Notes: generated from the sequence alone by a model not told the origin. 64,000 bases of DNA from Chryseobacterium nakagawai (GCF_900637665.1 NZ_LR134386.1:922501-986500), one strand, 5' to 3'. Shown: positions 43,493-52,206, numbered from the stretch's first letter. Numbers and translations: made by a program.

Positions 43493-44125
43493 TTACATTT
43501 CCGAAGTCTGATCGTAGCCATAAAATTTAGGCATCTGCCAATGATATTTCACGGCAAGTGTTCTGATCCCTACAATCAATAAAATGGTGAAGATCTGTAT
43601 AAAAGTGTAGGAAAGTGGAGTATACTTCGTCATTAATAAAAATGCAGCTCCGCCTACAATACATGCTGTAGCATAGATTTCTTTTCTGAAGATTAACGGA
43701 ATTCTGTTCAATAATATATCCCGGATAATCCCTCCGAAGCAGCCGGTAATAGTTCCCAATCCGATACAGATTAGAGGGTGGATCCCAACATTGAGTCCTT
43801 TCTGAATCCCAATAATGGTAAATAATCCTAATCCAAAGCTATCGAAGATAAATAAAGTGACCTTAAAGTTTTTTTCAAGGGATTTGAATACCATGGAAAT
43901 AACGCTGGTGATGATAATCAGGGCACACATCAGAAGATCATGCATCCAGAATACGGGAATATCCAGCAGGAGATCTCTTACAGTTCCTCCCCCTACAGAA
44001 GTAACAAAGGCAATAATAAGAACGCCAAAAGGATCAAGTCGTTTCTGCATCGCGGCAAAACTTCCTGACATGGAAAACGCAATGGTTCCCAGTACTTCTA
44101 TGGCAAAATTGAACTGTTCGTGCAT
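43493..44125 (-). CDS. Trimeric intracellular cation channel family protein (UPF0126)
   Basis: 210 residues, seven predicted membrane spans built from two copies of a three-span unit. The glycine-rich signatures of each copy are clear: FAMxGxFAAM-like GSFAAMQKRLDPFGVLII with GGGTVRDLL, and ITGCFGGIIRDILLNRIP. Bacterial TRIC relatives form trimeric potassium-permeable channels. No partner gene is apparent nearby. Confidence 0.9.
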   Translation of the reverse strand: MHEQFNFAIEVLGTIAFSMSGSFAAMQKRLDPFGVLIIAFVTSVGGGTVRDLLLDIPVFWMHDLLMCALIIITSVISMVFKSLEKNFKVTLFIFDSFGLGLFTIIGIQKGLNVGIHPLICIGLGTITGCFGGIIRDILLNRIPLIFRKEIYATACIVGGAAFLLMTKYTPLSYTFIQIFTILLIVGIRTLAVKYHWQMPKFYGYDQTSEM

Positions 44126-44135
44126 ATATTATGAT

Positions 44136-44214
44136 GAGTAATGAATAATGAGCAATGAATAATAAAAATTATGCCACTTAAATTTGAGATAATTTATATT
44201 TGCTCATTACTCAC
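44136..44214. repeat. Inverted-repeat element with GAGTAATGA / TGCTCATTACTC
   Basis: GAGTAATGAATAATGAGCAA (44136-44155) faces GTGAGTAATGAGCAAAT on the opposite strand (to 44214). It fills the gap between the TRIC and coaD genes and shares the word TTGCTCATTAC with the element at 895-922. Confidence 0.5.
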
Positions 44215-44219
44215 TATAT

Positions 44220-44684
44220 TTATCTTTCAACCCTAACGGAATCGGGTACCATCAGTTCGTATTCACCTCCGTGGGTAATAATTTCCCTTACGATGCTGCT
44301 GCTGATGAATGATTTTCCGGAAGAGGTTAATAAGAATACGGTTTCTAGTTTTTTATGAGCTAATGTTCTGTTGGTGTGGGCTATTGCTTTTTCGAATTCA
44401 AAATCGGCAGGATTTCTAAGTCCTCTGATAATGTATTGAGCATTCTTTTCAAAACAGTAGTCTACTGTTAAGCCTTCAAATGAATCTACTTCTACATTGG
44501 GGAATTCTGCTACAGAGTTTTGAATGAATTCCTTTCTTTTCTCAAGAGGAAACATATATTTCTTCTGGGAATTCTGCCCAATGGCAATAATTAATTTATC
44601 AAATAGCGGTGCCGCTCTTTCTATAATATCGTAATGTCCTAAAGTGATAGGGTCGAAAGACCCAGGGAAAACAGCAATTTTCAT
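44220..44684 (-). CDS. coaD: Phosphopantetheine adenylyltransferase
   Basis: 154 residues from the ATG at 44684, which begins directly with MKIAVFPGSFDPITLGH, the family's standard N terminus; the open frame extends ten codons upstream without support. It makes dephospho-CoA from phosphopantetheine and ATP. The nucleotide-binding TLGH and the C-terminal SFISSSIVREI are intact. ddl lies upstream on the same strand. Confidence 0.95.
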   Translation of the reverse strand: MKIAVFPGSFDPITLGHYDIIERAAPLFDKLIIAIGQNSQKKYMFPLEKRKEFIQNSVAEFPNVEVDSFEGLTVDYCFEKNAQYIIRGLRNPADFEFEKAIAHTNRTLAHKKLETVFLLTSSGKSFISSSIVREIITHGGEYELMVPDSVRVER

Positions 44685-44773
44685 GTTGTATGAGTTATGA
44701 TTTTGAGTTGTCAATGGAGGTTTGATTTCAAATTTTGCTCAATCACTAACCTCTGATTTCTAACTTTTATGAT

Positions 44774-45769
44774 CTATTTTCTTTTATTTAAAGCTTTTTC
44801 AACTTCATTTCCACAAAGATCCATAATGGAAATTCCATAATGCTTGGCCTGTTGAGGAAGAATACTTGCCGGAGAGAATCCTGGGTTGGTGTTCATTTCA
44901 AGCATATAAGGTATCCCATCCATTAAAATAAATTCACTTCTTGAGAATCCACTCATTCCAAGAGAATCGTAGGCTCTTTTGGAAATTTCTTCTACTCTTT
45001 TTGTCGTTTCTGCATCAATTCTCGCTGGAGTAATCTCTTCAGATGCTCCTTCATATTTAGCTTCATAGTCGAAAAACTCATTAGTTGGAACAATCTCTGT
45101 AATTCCTAAAACGATAGTTTCTCCTTTAAAATCGATGACTCCTACAGAAACTTCCATTCCGTTTAAGAAACTTTCGATCAGGATTTCGTCATCTTCTTTG
45201 AAAGCAATTTCTGTAGCTGCGATGAGTTCAGATTTTTCCTTTACTTTAGAAATTCCCAGTGAAGATCCGGATTGATTGGGCTTTACAAAAAGGGGAAGAT
45301 TTAATTCTTCTACAATTTTATCTACATCGATGTTTTCTCCTTTTCTCAGATAAATGCTTTTAGCTGATGGAATTCCATATTTTGACAATACGGCGAGCGT
45401 ATCTTTTTTGTTGAAGGTAAGGGCACTCTGGTAGAAATCACAACCTGTGTACTTTTGACCTATGGCATCCCAATAAGCCTGGAGAATACCATTTTCACCC
45501 GGTGTTCCGTGGATGATATTGAAACAAGCATCAAATTTTAATGTTTCTCCATTATCTAAGGTGACAGAAAAATCGCCTCTGTTGATTGGAAATTTTTTAT
45601 CATTTTCTCCTAAAAAATACCATTCATCTTTAAGGACGACTACTTTATATACATCATACAAATTTCTGTCTAAGGAATCGTAGATCAATTGTCCGCTTTT
45701 TAAGGATACAACATATTCATCAGAATAGCCTCCCATTACTACGGCAACACTTTTTTTATTCATAACCAT
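44774..45769 (-). CDS. ddl: D-alanine--D-alanine ligase
   Basis: 331 residues. Joins two D-Ala for peptidoglycan precursors. ATP-grasp features: VVMGGYSDEY at the start, the ATP loop SGSSLGISKVKEKSEL, the metal-binding end YMLEMNTNPGFSPAS. A second in-frame ATG (45763) two codons in is a possible start. A minus-strand -7 box lies at 45786-45793. Confidence 0.95.
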   Translation of the reverse strand: MVMNKKSVAVVMGGYSDEYVVSLKSGQLIYDSLDRNLYDVYKVVVLKDEWYFLGENDKKFPINRGDFSVTLDNGETLKFDACFNIIHGTPGENGILQAYWDAIGQKYTGCDFYQSALTFNKKDTLAVLSKYGIPSAKSIYLRKGENIDVDKIVEELNLPLFVKPNQSGSSLGISKVKEKSELIAATEIAFKEDDEILIESFLNGMEVSVGVIDFKGETIVLGITEIVPTNEFFDYEAKYEGASEEITPARIDAETTKRVEEISKRAYDSLGMSGFSRSEFILMDGIPYMLEMNTNPGFSPASILPQQAKHYGISIMDLCGNEVEKALNKRK

Positions 45770-45785
45770 ATAGTATCAATTAAGG

Positions 45786-45793
45786 CAAATTTA
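45786..45793 (-). promoter_or_regulatory. -7 box of ddl
   Basis: Minus-strand TAAATTTG, exact TAnnTTTG, 16 bases before the ATG at 45769. Confidence 0.6.
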
Positions 45794-45885
45794 AACATTT
45801 TATGCAATGCAATACGGGAAATCGGGAAATTTTCAAATCAAAAATGAATTGTGTTAAATAAAAAGTCCATTCTAAAATTATTAGC

Positions 45886-45893
45886 TATATTTG
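45886..45893 (+). promoter_or_regulatory. -7 box that sets the start of the PASTA gene
   Basis: TATATTTG, exact match. It lies inside the longer open frame beginning 45851, so that start would be upstream of transcription; ATG 45920 is used instead. Confidence 0.65.
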
Positions 45894-45919
45894 CGGTTAT
45901 AATTAAAGTATTTTTAAGT

Positions 45920-47011
45920 ATGCTTAAATCACTTTTCAATTGGAAAGTTTTAGTCAATTTAGTAGTGGCAATCGGTGTTTTCGTAGGTCTTGTATGGCTT
46001 ACGTTCCGTTGGTTAGAGTACCACACTAATCATGGTCAGGAAATTCCTGTTCCTAATGTTGTTAATAAATCTGTACATGATGCTGTTAAAATATTAGATG
46101 ATACAGGGTTGGAATATGAAGTAGACAGTGCCAATTATGACCCTAAATACAGACCATTTCAGGTTTTACAGATCTATCCAGCTCCGGGTTCCCGTGTAAA
46201 GGATGGAAGAACAGTACGTCTTAAAGTAAATCCTAGAACCTGGGCTCAGATTGCTGTTCCGGATGTTATCAATAAATATTCAGGACTTGCATTCCAGAGA
46301 TTGGATCAGGTTGGACTGAAAATTGGCGATACTATTTACGAACCGAGTATTCAGAAAGATGCTCTTTTAAGGATTTTATATAAAGGAAACGCTGTAAATC
46401 CAGGTGCCCGTCTTCCTAGATTCTCCGTCATTGATGTTGTGGTAGGATCAGGACCAATGAGAAATATTTCAATTCCTAATGTAGTAGGGCTTTCCGTAAA
46501 AGAAGCAAGAGCAGTCATTACGAAGAGCATGTTTGAAATAGGATTGATAGAACATGAAGATGGTGGCAAGGATGAATCTGATATTATCTATTATCAAGAT
46601 CCTGCTTCCGGTGATGTGCGTGACCAGGGAATGCAGATTGACCTTTGGGCAAGTAAGAAAACCCCGGCAGAACTGAGAGCAAAAGTGGAACAACTGAATT
46701 CTATTTACCGTATGAAAGTAGATACCTCTCTGCCACCAGTACGATATGAAGAAGTTCACCATGAGCCAAGCTATGAAGCTCCGGTAGTACCAACACCAGC
46801 GCCTAAGAGAGAAACCCCAAAAGTGGAAGCTCCGAAAACAGAGACTCCAAAAGCTCAGTCTACAACTCCAAAACCGGCAAGTACAACGACAGAGAAACCT
46901 AAGGCTTCTACAAGTACTCCTGCTACAGGAAATACTGCAAAACCAGCAGCTTCAACTTCTACACAACAGCCTGCTCAAAAGCCAAAGGCTAAGAAAGTAG
47001 TCGTAGAATAA
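45920..47011 (+). CDS. PASTA domain membrane protein
   Basis: 363 residues from ATG 45920, which opens with a basic stretch and one membrane helix (VLVNLVVAIGVFVGLVWLTF), so the bulk is periplasmic. Three PASTA repeats follow, starting at IPVPNVVNKSV, AVPDVINKYSG and SIPNVVGLSV, then a ~90-residue Pro/Thr/Lys-rich tail. PASTA domains bind muropeptides, but no kinase or transpeptidase domain is attached. It lies divergent from ddl and upstream of an RluD-type gene, a cell-wall-flavoured setting. Confidence 0.88.
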   Translation: MLKSLFNWKVLVNLVVAIGVFVGLVWLTFRWLEYHTNHGQEIPVPNVVNKSVHDAVKILDDTGLEYEVDSANYDPKYRPFQVLQIYPAPGSRVKDGRTVRLKVNPRTWAQIAVPDVINKYSGLAFQRLDQVGLKIGDTIYEPSIQKDALLRILYKGNAVNPGARLPRFSVIDVVVGSGPMRNISIPNVVGLSVKEARAVITKSMFEIGLIEHEDGGKDESDIIYYQDPASGDVRDQGMQIDLWASKKTPAELRAKVEQLNSIYRMKVDTSLPPVRYEEVHHEPSYEAPVVPTPAPKRETPKVEAPKTETPKAQSTTPKPASTTTEKPKASTSTPATGNTAKPAASTSTQQPAQKPKAKKVVVE

Positions 47012-47035
47012 ATAAAAATTAATAGTAAAAATATA

Positions 47036-47066
47036 GGCTTCAACTGCAAAATGTTGAAGCCTTTTG
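47036..47066 (+). terminator. Terminator after the PASTA gene
   Basis: GGCTTCAAC (47036-47044) pairs with GTTGAAGCC (47053-47061), then TTTTG. The next gene begins only ~20 bases later, so part of its transcription may depend on readthrough. Confidence 0.8.
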
Positions 47067-47084
47067 TGTAAAAAAATAAATACA

Positions 47085-48158
47085 ATGTCAGAAGATAACG
47101 AAGATTTTTTAGACGAAGAATTATTAGATTCCAATAGTATTGATAATATCGATATTGATGAAGAAAATAAAGGTTTATATGAGCATCTTAATATCACTGT
47201 TGATCCAGGACAGGAATCATTAAGAATTGATAAATTTCTTCTAATACACCGCCAGAATTCTTCAAGAAATAAAATTTCTCAGACCTGCAGGGCTGGAAAC
47301 GTTATAGTAAATGGTGCTGCAGTGAAGCAGAATTACCGGGTAAAACCTGGTGATCAGATCTCAATACTGCTAACCCGTCCGCCAAGAGAAAATGTGATTA
47401 TCCCACAGGATATTCCTATTAATATAGTGTATGAAGATGATGATCTGGTAGTAGTAGATAAAGAGCCTGGTATGGTAGTACATCCGGGACATGGAAATTG
47501 GGACGGAACATTAGTTAATGCTCTGGCATTTCATTTTGAAAAAAATGGCTCAAAATCTGATCTTGACAGGGTAGGGCTTGTTCATAGAATTGATAAGGAC
47601 ACTTCCGGACTTCTTGTAGTGGCTAAAAATGAATATGCATTAAGCTTTCTGGCTAAGCAGTTCTTCAACAGGACTACTAAAAGGTTGTATTGGGCTTTTG
47701 TATGGGGAAATCCTCAGGAAGAAGAGGGAACCATCAGAGGACATATCGGAAGGCATCCTAAAAATAGAATGCAGATGTCTGTATACGAAGATGGCAGCCA
47801 TGGAAAACATGCTGTTACCCATTATAAAGTCTTAGAGAGATTTAAGTATATGACATGGGTAGAATGCAAGCTTGAAACAGGAAGAACCCATCAGATCAGG
47901 GCGCATTTCAAACATATTGGGCATACATTGTTCAATGATGAGCGCTATGAAGGGCATACGCCTTTAAGAGGAGTGAATCTTCCAAAATATAAACAATTTA
48001 TTAAAAATGTTTTCGAAATTCTTCCAAGACATGCTTTGCATGCACATACCCTAGGATTTATACACCCGACAACAAAAAAGGAATTATATTTTGAAAGCCC
48101 AATGCCCAAAGATATGGAGGATGCTGTAAAAAAATGGAGAATTTATTTAGAAAACTAA
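47085..48158 (+). CDS. rluD: RluA-family 23S rRNA pseudouridine synthase (RluD-like)
   Basis: 357 residues from ATG 47085; the longer frame uses a TTG inside the terminator and is rejected. An acidic N-terminal leader is followed by an S4 RNA-binding domain (LRIDKFLLIHRQNSSRNKIS near 48-110) and the catalytic domain with GLVHRIDKDTSGLLVVAK holding the active-site aspartate. GRTHQIRAH and the C-terminal HALHAHTLGF are standard. RluD modifies helix 69 of 23S rRNA; the exact target here is inferred. Confidence 0.92.
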   Translation: MSEDNEDFLDEELLDSNSIDNIDIDEENKGLYEHLNITVDPGQESLRIDKFLLIHRQNSSRNKISQTCRAGNVIVNGAAVKQNYRVKPGDQISILLTRPPRENVIIPQDIPINIVYEDDDLVVVDKEPGMVVHPGHGNWDGTLVNALAFHFEKNGSKSDLDRVGLVHRIDKDTSGLLVVAKNEYALSFLAKQFFNRTTKRLYWAFVWGNPQEEEGTIRGHIGRHPKNRMQMSVYEDGSHGKHAVTHYKVLERFKYMTWVECKLETGRTHQIRAHFKHIGHTLFNDERYEGHTPLRGVNLPKYKQFIKNVFEILPRHALHAHTLGFIHPTTKKELYFESPMPKDMEDAVKKWRIYLEN

Positions 48159-48178
48159 AAATATATTGAGATTTTTTT

Positions 48179-48186
48179 TATATTTG
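48179..48186 (+). promoter_or_regulatory. -7 box of the PorP/SprF-like gene
   Basis: TATATTTG, exact match, 23 bases before ATG 48210. It excludes the TTG start at 48192. Confidence 0.65.
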
Positions 48187-48209
48187 TTGAATTGAAATCA
48201 AGATTTGTT

Positions 48210-49160
48210 ATGAGAAAACTATATGCTATCGTATGTTTAGCTCTTTTGTCAAATGCATACAAAGCACAAGAATCACTACCATATTATCAACAGTATCTTT
48301 TGGATGGTGATTTCCTGTTCAACCCAGCTCAGTACGGTAAAACAGACTACGTACAGCTCAATGCCATTTATCAAAAGCAATTTTCAAAATTCAGCGAATC
48401 CCCAAATGTACAATCGGTGGGAATTAATGCAAACATTTTCGATAGAGTAGGTGCTGGTCTTACCATATTCAGAGACAGTAACGGAGCTGAATCTGCGGGT
48501 GGTATTACGGCGGGTGCTTCATATTTTATTCCTCTAAGTAGTGAAGGAGACAGAAAAGATCAGTTCTCATTTGGTACAAGTGTAAGTTTGTACAACAGAA
48601 ATTTTGATTATACTAAAATCAACGTTGAAGAGCAGGGAGATCCTTTAGTAAAAGGAGATCAGCAGAATATTTTCATGGCTTATGCTAACTTCGGTTTGGC
48701 TGCTACTTATAGAAACCTTTTTGGAGGTGTTTCCGTAAATGATATTGCATTAGGTAATGATAAACCTATTGTTAACGGATGGGAACCTTCTCCAATTAAG
48801 TTTTTCTTAAACTTAGGGTATAACTGGCATATTGCAGATAACATCATGTTAACGCCTGCTGCCATGATTAATCTTAACACGAACTCAACAAGAGTAATGG
48901 ATTATAACCTAATGGCTACCTTCAATAATGAAGTGAATGCATTCTCTGTAGGGGTAAGTTATAGAGCTGCTCAGAACAGATTTGACAGCCAGCAATTAGA
49001 AATTGCTCCGATTGTTAAAGTAAGATTGAACAAAATCATGATTGGAGCTACTTATAACCTAGGTTTGTCTGATATTCAAACGTATGGAGGAAACAGCTTC
49101 ATGATTGGACTTGGGTATAACTTCGATAACTTTATTAATGTTCGAGGATATAGATATTAA
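48210..49160 (+). CDS. PorP/SprF family type IX secretion membrane protein
   Basis: 316 residues from ATG 48210, which opens a signal peptide (MRKLYAIVCLALLSNAYKAQ). The mature part begins with the family motif LPYYQQYLLDGDFLFNPAQYG and continues as outer-membrane beta strands, ending IGLGYNFDNFINVRGYRY. SprF proteins assist secretion of SprB-type adhesins and PorP acts in the Por system. No SprB-like partner is adjacent, so this is a stand-alone copy of uncertain cargo. Confidence 0.9.
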   Translation: MRKLYAIVCLALLSNAYKAQESLPYYQQYLLDGDFLFNPAQYGKTDYVQLNAIYQKQFSKFSESPNVQSVGINANIFDRVGAGLTIFRDSNGAESAGGITAGASYFIPLSSEGDRKDQFSFGTSVSLYNRNFDYTKINVEEQGDPLVKGDQQNIFMAYANFGLAATYRNLFGGVSVNDIALGNDKPIVNGWEPSPIKFFLNLGYNWHIADNIMLTPAAMINLNTNSTRVMDYNLMATFNNEVNAFSVGVSYRAAQNRFDSQQLEIAPIVKVRLNKIMIGATYNLGLSDIQTYGGNSFMIGLGYNFDNFINVRGYRY

Positions 49161-49175
49161 TCAATTTAATTTAAA

Positions 49176-49183
49176 TAAATTTG
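49176..49183 (+). promoter_or_regulatory. -7 box overlapping a terminator, upstream of hemW
   Basis: TAAATTTG, exact match, its last base being the first base of the terminator stem of the preceding gene. The predicted hemW transcript would begin inside that hairpin. Confidence 0.5.
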
Positions 49184-49211
49184 AGCTCTGAATTTTTTCA
49201 GAGCTTTTTTT
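49183..49211 (+). terminator. Terminator of the PorP/SprF-like gene
   Basis: GAGCTCTGAA pairs with TTCAGAGCTT around TTTT, then seven T; the hemW ATG follows immediately at 49212. Confidence 0.85.
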
Positions 49212-50336
49212 ATGATATATATTCACATTCCGTTCTGTAAGCAAAAGTGTAGTTATTGCAATTTCCATTTTTCAACATCTCTTAATTTTAAGGATGAAAT
49301 GCTTCGTGCGATGAAAACGGAAATACAGCTTAGAAAGCATGAGCTGCAGAGTAAAAGTTTAAAATCGCTTTATTTTGGAGGCGGAACTCCTTCTATTCTT
49401 TCAGTGGATGAAATTAATTCCTTAATTGATGAGGTTTTACACGGTTTTAGTTTCGAAAAAGATATTGAAATCACATTGGAAGCCAACCCGGATGATTTGG
49501 ATAAAAACTTCTTAAAACAACTGGCAGGAACACCTGTTAACCGATTGTCAATTGGAACCCAAAGTTTCTTTGAAGAAGATCTTAAACTCATGAACCGTGC
49601 CCATACCGCTTCAGAAGCAGAAGGATCTATAAAACGTGCTCAGGATTTTGGATTTGAAAACCTAAGTATAGATCTCATCTATGGTTCGCCTACTTCCAAT
49701 CTGGAGATCTGGAAAGAAAATTTGCATAAAACTATTGCTCTGGAAGTTCCTCATATCTCCTCTTATGCTTTAACAGTTGAACCTAAAACGGCTCTTGACA
49801 ACTGGATATTAAAAGGGAAAGTTAAAAGTCCGAAAGAAGAAGAGCAGAACCGTGAGTTCTATTATTTATCTGATTTTTTAAAGGATCATGGTTTTGAGCA
49901 TTATGAAGTTTCTAATTTTGCAAAGCCTGGCTTCTACTCCAGACATAATTCAGCCTATTGGAAATATCAGGAATATTTAGGAATTGGCCCTTCTGCACAT
50001 TCTTACAACGGATTTGATGTGAGAAGTTGGAATATTGCTAATAATCAACAATACATTAAAAAACTCGGTGCAAAGCTTTTAGCCAAGGAAGAAGAAATTC
50101 TTTCCAAAGAAGATCAGTTTAATGAAATGATTATGATTGGTTTAAGAACCATTTGGGGGGTAGATCTACAAAGCTTAAAAGAAAAGTTTGATGACCGGTT
50201 CATGGAGCATTTTCAAAATGAGATCAAACATAAAATGGAAGATGGTATTTTAATTATAGAAAATGATCATCTGAAAATTCCGGAGAAGCATTGGTTTATG
50301 GCAGATGGAATTGCCTCGGATTTGTTTATGGTTTAA
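49212..50336 (+). CDS. hemW: Radical SAM heme chaperone HemW
   Basis: 374 residues. The iron-sulfur cluster motif CKQKCSYC is at residues 9-16 (C-x3-C-x2-C), followed by the SAM loop YFGGGTPSIL. The C-terminal HemN_C-like part (ELYY-type YEVSNFAKPGFYSRHN, GIGPSAHSY) is complete. HemW inserts heme into respiratory proteins and lacks the extra residues of true coproporphyrinogen dehydrogenase HemN. The ATG begins at the end of the previous gene's terminator. Confidence 0.92.
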   Translation: MIYIHIPFCKQKCSYCNFHFSTSLNFKDEMLRAMKTEIQLRKHELQSKSLKSLYFGGGTPSILSVDEINSLIDEVLHGFSFEKDIEITLEANPDDLDKNFLKQLAGTPVNRLSIGTQSFFEEDLKLMNRAHTASEAEGSIKRAQDFGFENLSIDLIYGSPTSNLEIWKENLHKTIALEVPHISSYALTVEPKTALDNWILKGKVKSPKEEEQNREFYYLSDFLKDHGFEHYEVSNFAKPGFYSRHNSAYWKYQEYLGIGPSAHSYNGFDVRSWNIANNQQYIKKLGAKLLAKEEEILSKEDQFNEMIMIGLRTIWGVDLQSLKEKFDDRFMEHFQNEIKHKMEDGILIIENDHLKIPEKHWFMADGIASDLFMV

Positions 50337-50461
50337 AACAAAAAGTACCTTGACTTCACTCAGCATGATATATCTATAGATTAAGACGACATATTGTATC
50401 TGACAATCAAAGCTTCTTAATAATATAGTATGATATGCTATTATATACAACGTAAATTCAT

Positions 50462-50469
50462 TAATTTTG
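50462..50469 (+). promoter_or_regulatory. -7 box that sets the start of murI
   Basis: TAATTTTG, exact match. The TTG at 50467 overlaps this box and cannot be the start; the TTG at 50488 lies ~12 bases after the predicted transcript start. Confidence 0.6.
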
Positions 50470-50487
50470 TATAAAATTTCAGTTCAT

Positions 50488-51318
50488 TTGAAAACTAAAA
50501 AACAAGATTATTCGCATCTTTCACGCAGCCAGCCTATCGGTATTTTCGATAGCGGAGTAGGTGGTCTTACTGTTGCTAAGGAAATCAAAAGGCTTCTGCC
50601 TAATGAAGACCTTATCTATTTTGGAGATACTAAACACCTTCCTTATGGTGAAAAGTCAAAAGAAGCGATTATAGAATACTCTACAAAAATCACTAATTTT
50701 CTTCTGGAGCAGAACTGTAAAGCCATTGTGATTGCCTGTAATACGGCTACGGCCAATGCGTTGAATGAAGTGATGAAGTCGGTGGCAGGTAAAGTTCCTG
50801 TTATAGATGTTATTAATCCTGTAGCAGAAAAAGTAGCTTATGAGATCCATAACAATGTGGGAGTGATTGCCACCAAAGCTACTGTGAATTCTGGATTGTA
50901 TAAAAAAAGCATCAGGAAACACAATAAATGGATTAAGGTAGATGAATTGGCAACGCCTTTATTGGTTCCGGCTATTGAAGAAGGATTTAAGAATCATCCG
51001 ATTACTCATGCGATTATTTACAATTATCTGAGTAATAATAAGCTGAAAAATATTGAAACTTTAATTCTGGGCTGTACCCATTATCCATTGTTGATTGATG
51101 AGATTAAACAGTATTATGGAAACAGGGTTCGAGTGATTGATTCTCCTAATATTGTAGCCAATCATCTGAAGATTATTCTTGATAAATACAATCTTCTGAA
51201 TGAAAATAACCCTAAGCCGAATTATCATTTCTATCTTTCGGATCTTACCAAAAACTTTGAAAAGATCTCTAAAAAATTCTTCGGTAAAACCATTGATTTA
51301 GAATTCAAAGTATTATAA
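50488..51318 (+). CDS. murI: Glutamate racemase with a TTG start
   Basis: 276 residues from TTG 50488, read MKTKKQDYSHLSRSQPIGIF. No ATG or GTG precedes the conserved core PIGIFDSGVGGLTVAKE, so a TTG start is required. It converts L- to D-glutamate for peptidoglycan. The two catalytic cysteines are in ACNTATANAL and GCTHYPLL. Own -7 box and terminator (51322-51355). Confidence 0.92.
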   Translation: MKTKKQDYSHLSRSQPIGIFDSGVGGLTVAKEIKRLLPNEDLIYFGDTKHLPYGEKSKEAIIEYSTKITNFLLEQNCKAIVIACNTATANALNEVMKSVAGKVPVIDVINPVAEKVAYEIHNNVGVIATKATVNSGLYKKSIRKHNKWIKVDELATPLLVPAIEEGFKNHPITHAIIYNYLSNNKLKNIETLILGCTHYPLLIDEIKQYYGNRVRVIDSPNIVANHLKIILDKYNLLNENNPKPNYHFYLSDLTKNFEKISKKFFGKTIDLEFKVL

Positions 51319-51321
51319 ATA

Positions 51322-51355
51322 AAAAGTCTGCCTCATAAAGAAGCAGACTTTTTTA
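51322..51355 (+). terminator. Terminator after murI
   Basis: AAAAGTCTGC (51322-51331) pairs with GCAGACTTTT (51343-51352), followed by T. Confidence 0.88.
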
Positions 51356-51522
51356 TAGTCATTGCAAGCGTTGTGAAGCAGTCACAATACTGTATATTGC
51401 CAGTTACAGAATAGTTTTAGGTAAGCCTATTATCTATGTTTCTATATGGTAAAAAATATCATACTACATAGAAATATAGATTTTAGAATTAAGTATCAAT
51501 AAAAGATATTCATATTTTCAAA

Positions 51523-52122
51523 TTATGCTTCCAGGATCACTTTCTCAGCGTTTAATCTTGATTTTGGATTGAATTGAGGTTGGTTGGCATCCGTATCCAG
51601 CTTTTCCCCGATTGCAACGGCAAATAATGTTTCATATTTATCATTCTTCAGGATCTCGTCATAGAGCTCAGGTTCTATTCCTTCCATCGGTGTTGAATCA
51701 ATTCCCATATCTGCACAAGCTGAAAGGAGTATTCCTAATGATAAATATACCTGATGCCCTAACCAGGATTTAACAAAAGCATCTCCTTTAGGCTTTACTC
51801 TGTTTTTGTAATAATTTACAGATCCTTCAGGCAGGTTTTCTTCAATTTGCTTTTCAAAATCTTCAGGATTTTTAAGAACCTGGAAAATAATCAGATGGCT
51901 GCAGTCGATTACTTTTTCTTTATTAATAAAAGAAACCTCTGCTAGCTGTGATTTCAGCTCGCCACGATTTACAAAGATAAAATTCCATGGCTGGCTGTTG
52001 ATGGAAGATGGACTTAAATTCAGGATTTCTTTCAGTTGAGAGATCTGTTCTTCACTGATATTGCCTTGTGGATTATACTTTTTTACAGTATACCTTGTTT
52101 TCATTTTGTCTAAAAAGTTCAT
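51523..52122 (-). CDS. Nitroreductase-family NAD(P)H oxidoreductase
   Basis: 199 residues, an FMN-dependent NfsB-like fold. FMN contacts appear as RYTVKKYNPQ near the start, LSPSSINSQPWNF near 40, and the C-terminal VAIGEKLDTDANQ. These enzymes reduce nitro compounds, quinones or flavins. It faces the hxlR-type gene across an 84-base region with a perfect inverted repeat, so it is very probably controlled by that regulator. Confidence 0.9.
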   Translation of the reverse strand: MNFLDKMKTRYTVKKYNPQGNISEEQISQLKEILNLSPSSINSQPWNFIFVNRGELKSQLAEVSFINKEKVIDCSHLIIFQVLKNPEDFEKQIEENLPEGSVNYYKNRVKPKGDAFVKSWLGHQVYLSLGILLSACADMGIDSTPMEGIEPELYDEILKNDKYETLFAVAIGEKLDTDANQPQFNPKSRLNAEKVILEA

Positions 52123-52149
52123 AATTTTATACTATCATTTTTATAGTTA

Positions 52150-52180
52150 CAAAATTAATTTAAGTTTATTAACTTTGCAA
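52150..52180 (-). promoter_or_regulatory. Promoter of the nitroreductase gene
   Basis: On the minus strand, -33 TTG (52178-52180), spacer 20, -7 TAATTTTG (52150-52157). Predicted transcript start falls at the left operator arm. Confidence 0.65.
52170..52177 (+). promoter_or_regulatory. -7 box of the hxlR-type gene
   Basis: TAACTTTG, exact TAnnTTTG; the predicted start lies just before the right operator arm. Confidence 0.65.
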
Positions 52181-52206
52181 TAACGGTTAAAAATGATAGT
52201 ATAAAA

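Larger units (their letters stand above)
52125..52206. promoter_or_regulatory. Shared operator: perfect 19-bp inverted repeat between divergent genes
   Basis: TTTTATACTATCATTTTTA (52125-52143) and its exact complement (52188-52206) are separated by 44 bases. They sit just inside the start codons of the divergent nitroreductase and HxlR-type genes, at or just after both predicted transcript starts. A regulator bound there would repress both genes; HxlR dimers are the obvious candidate. Confidence 0.8.

Noticed and set aside
45851..45919. Upstream start of the PASTA gene
   Set aside because: A perfect -7 box (45886-45893) lies within it, so transcription would begin after this start.
47064..47084. 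TTG start of the RluD-type gene
   Set aside because: Lies in the terminator of the preceding gene; ATG 47085 fits better.
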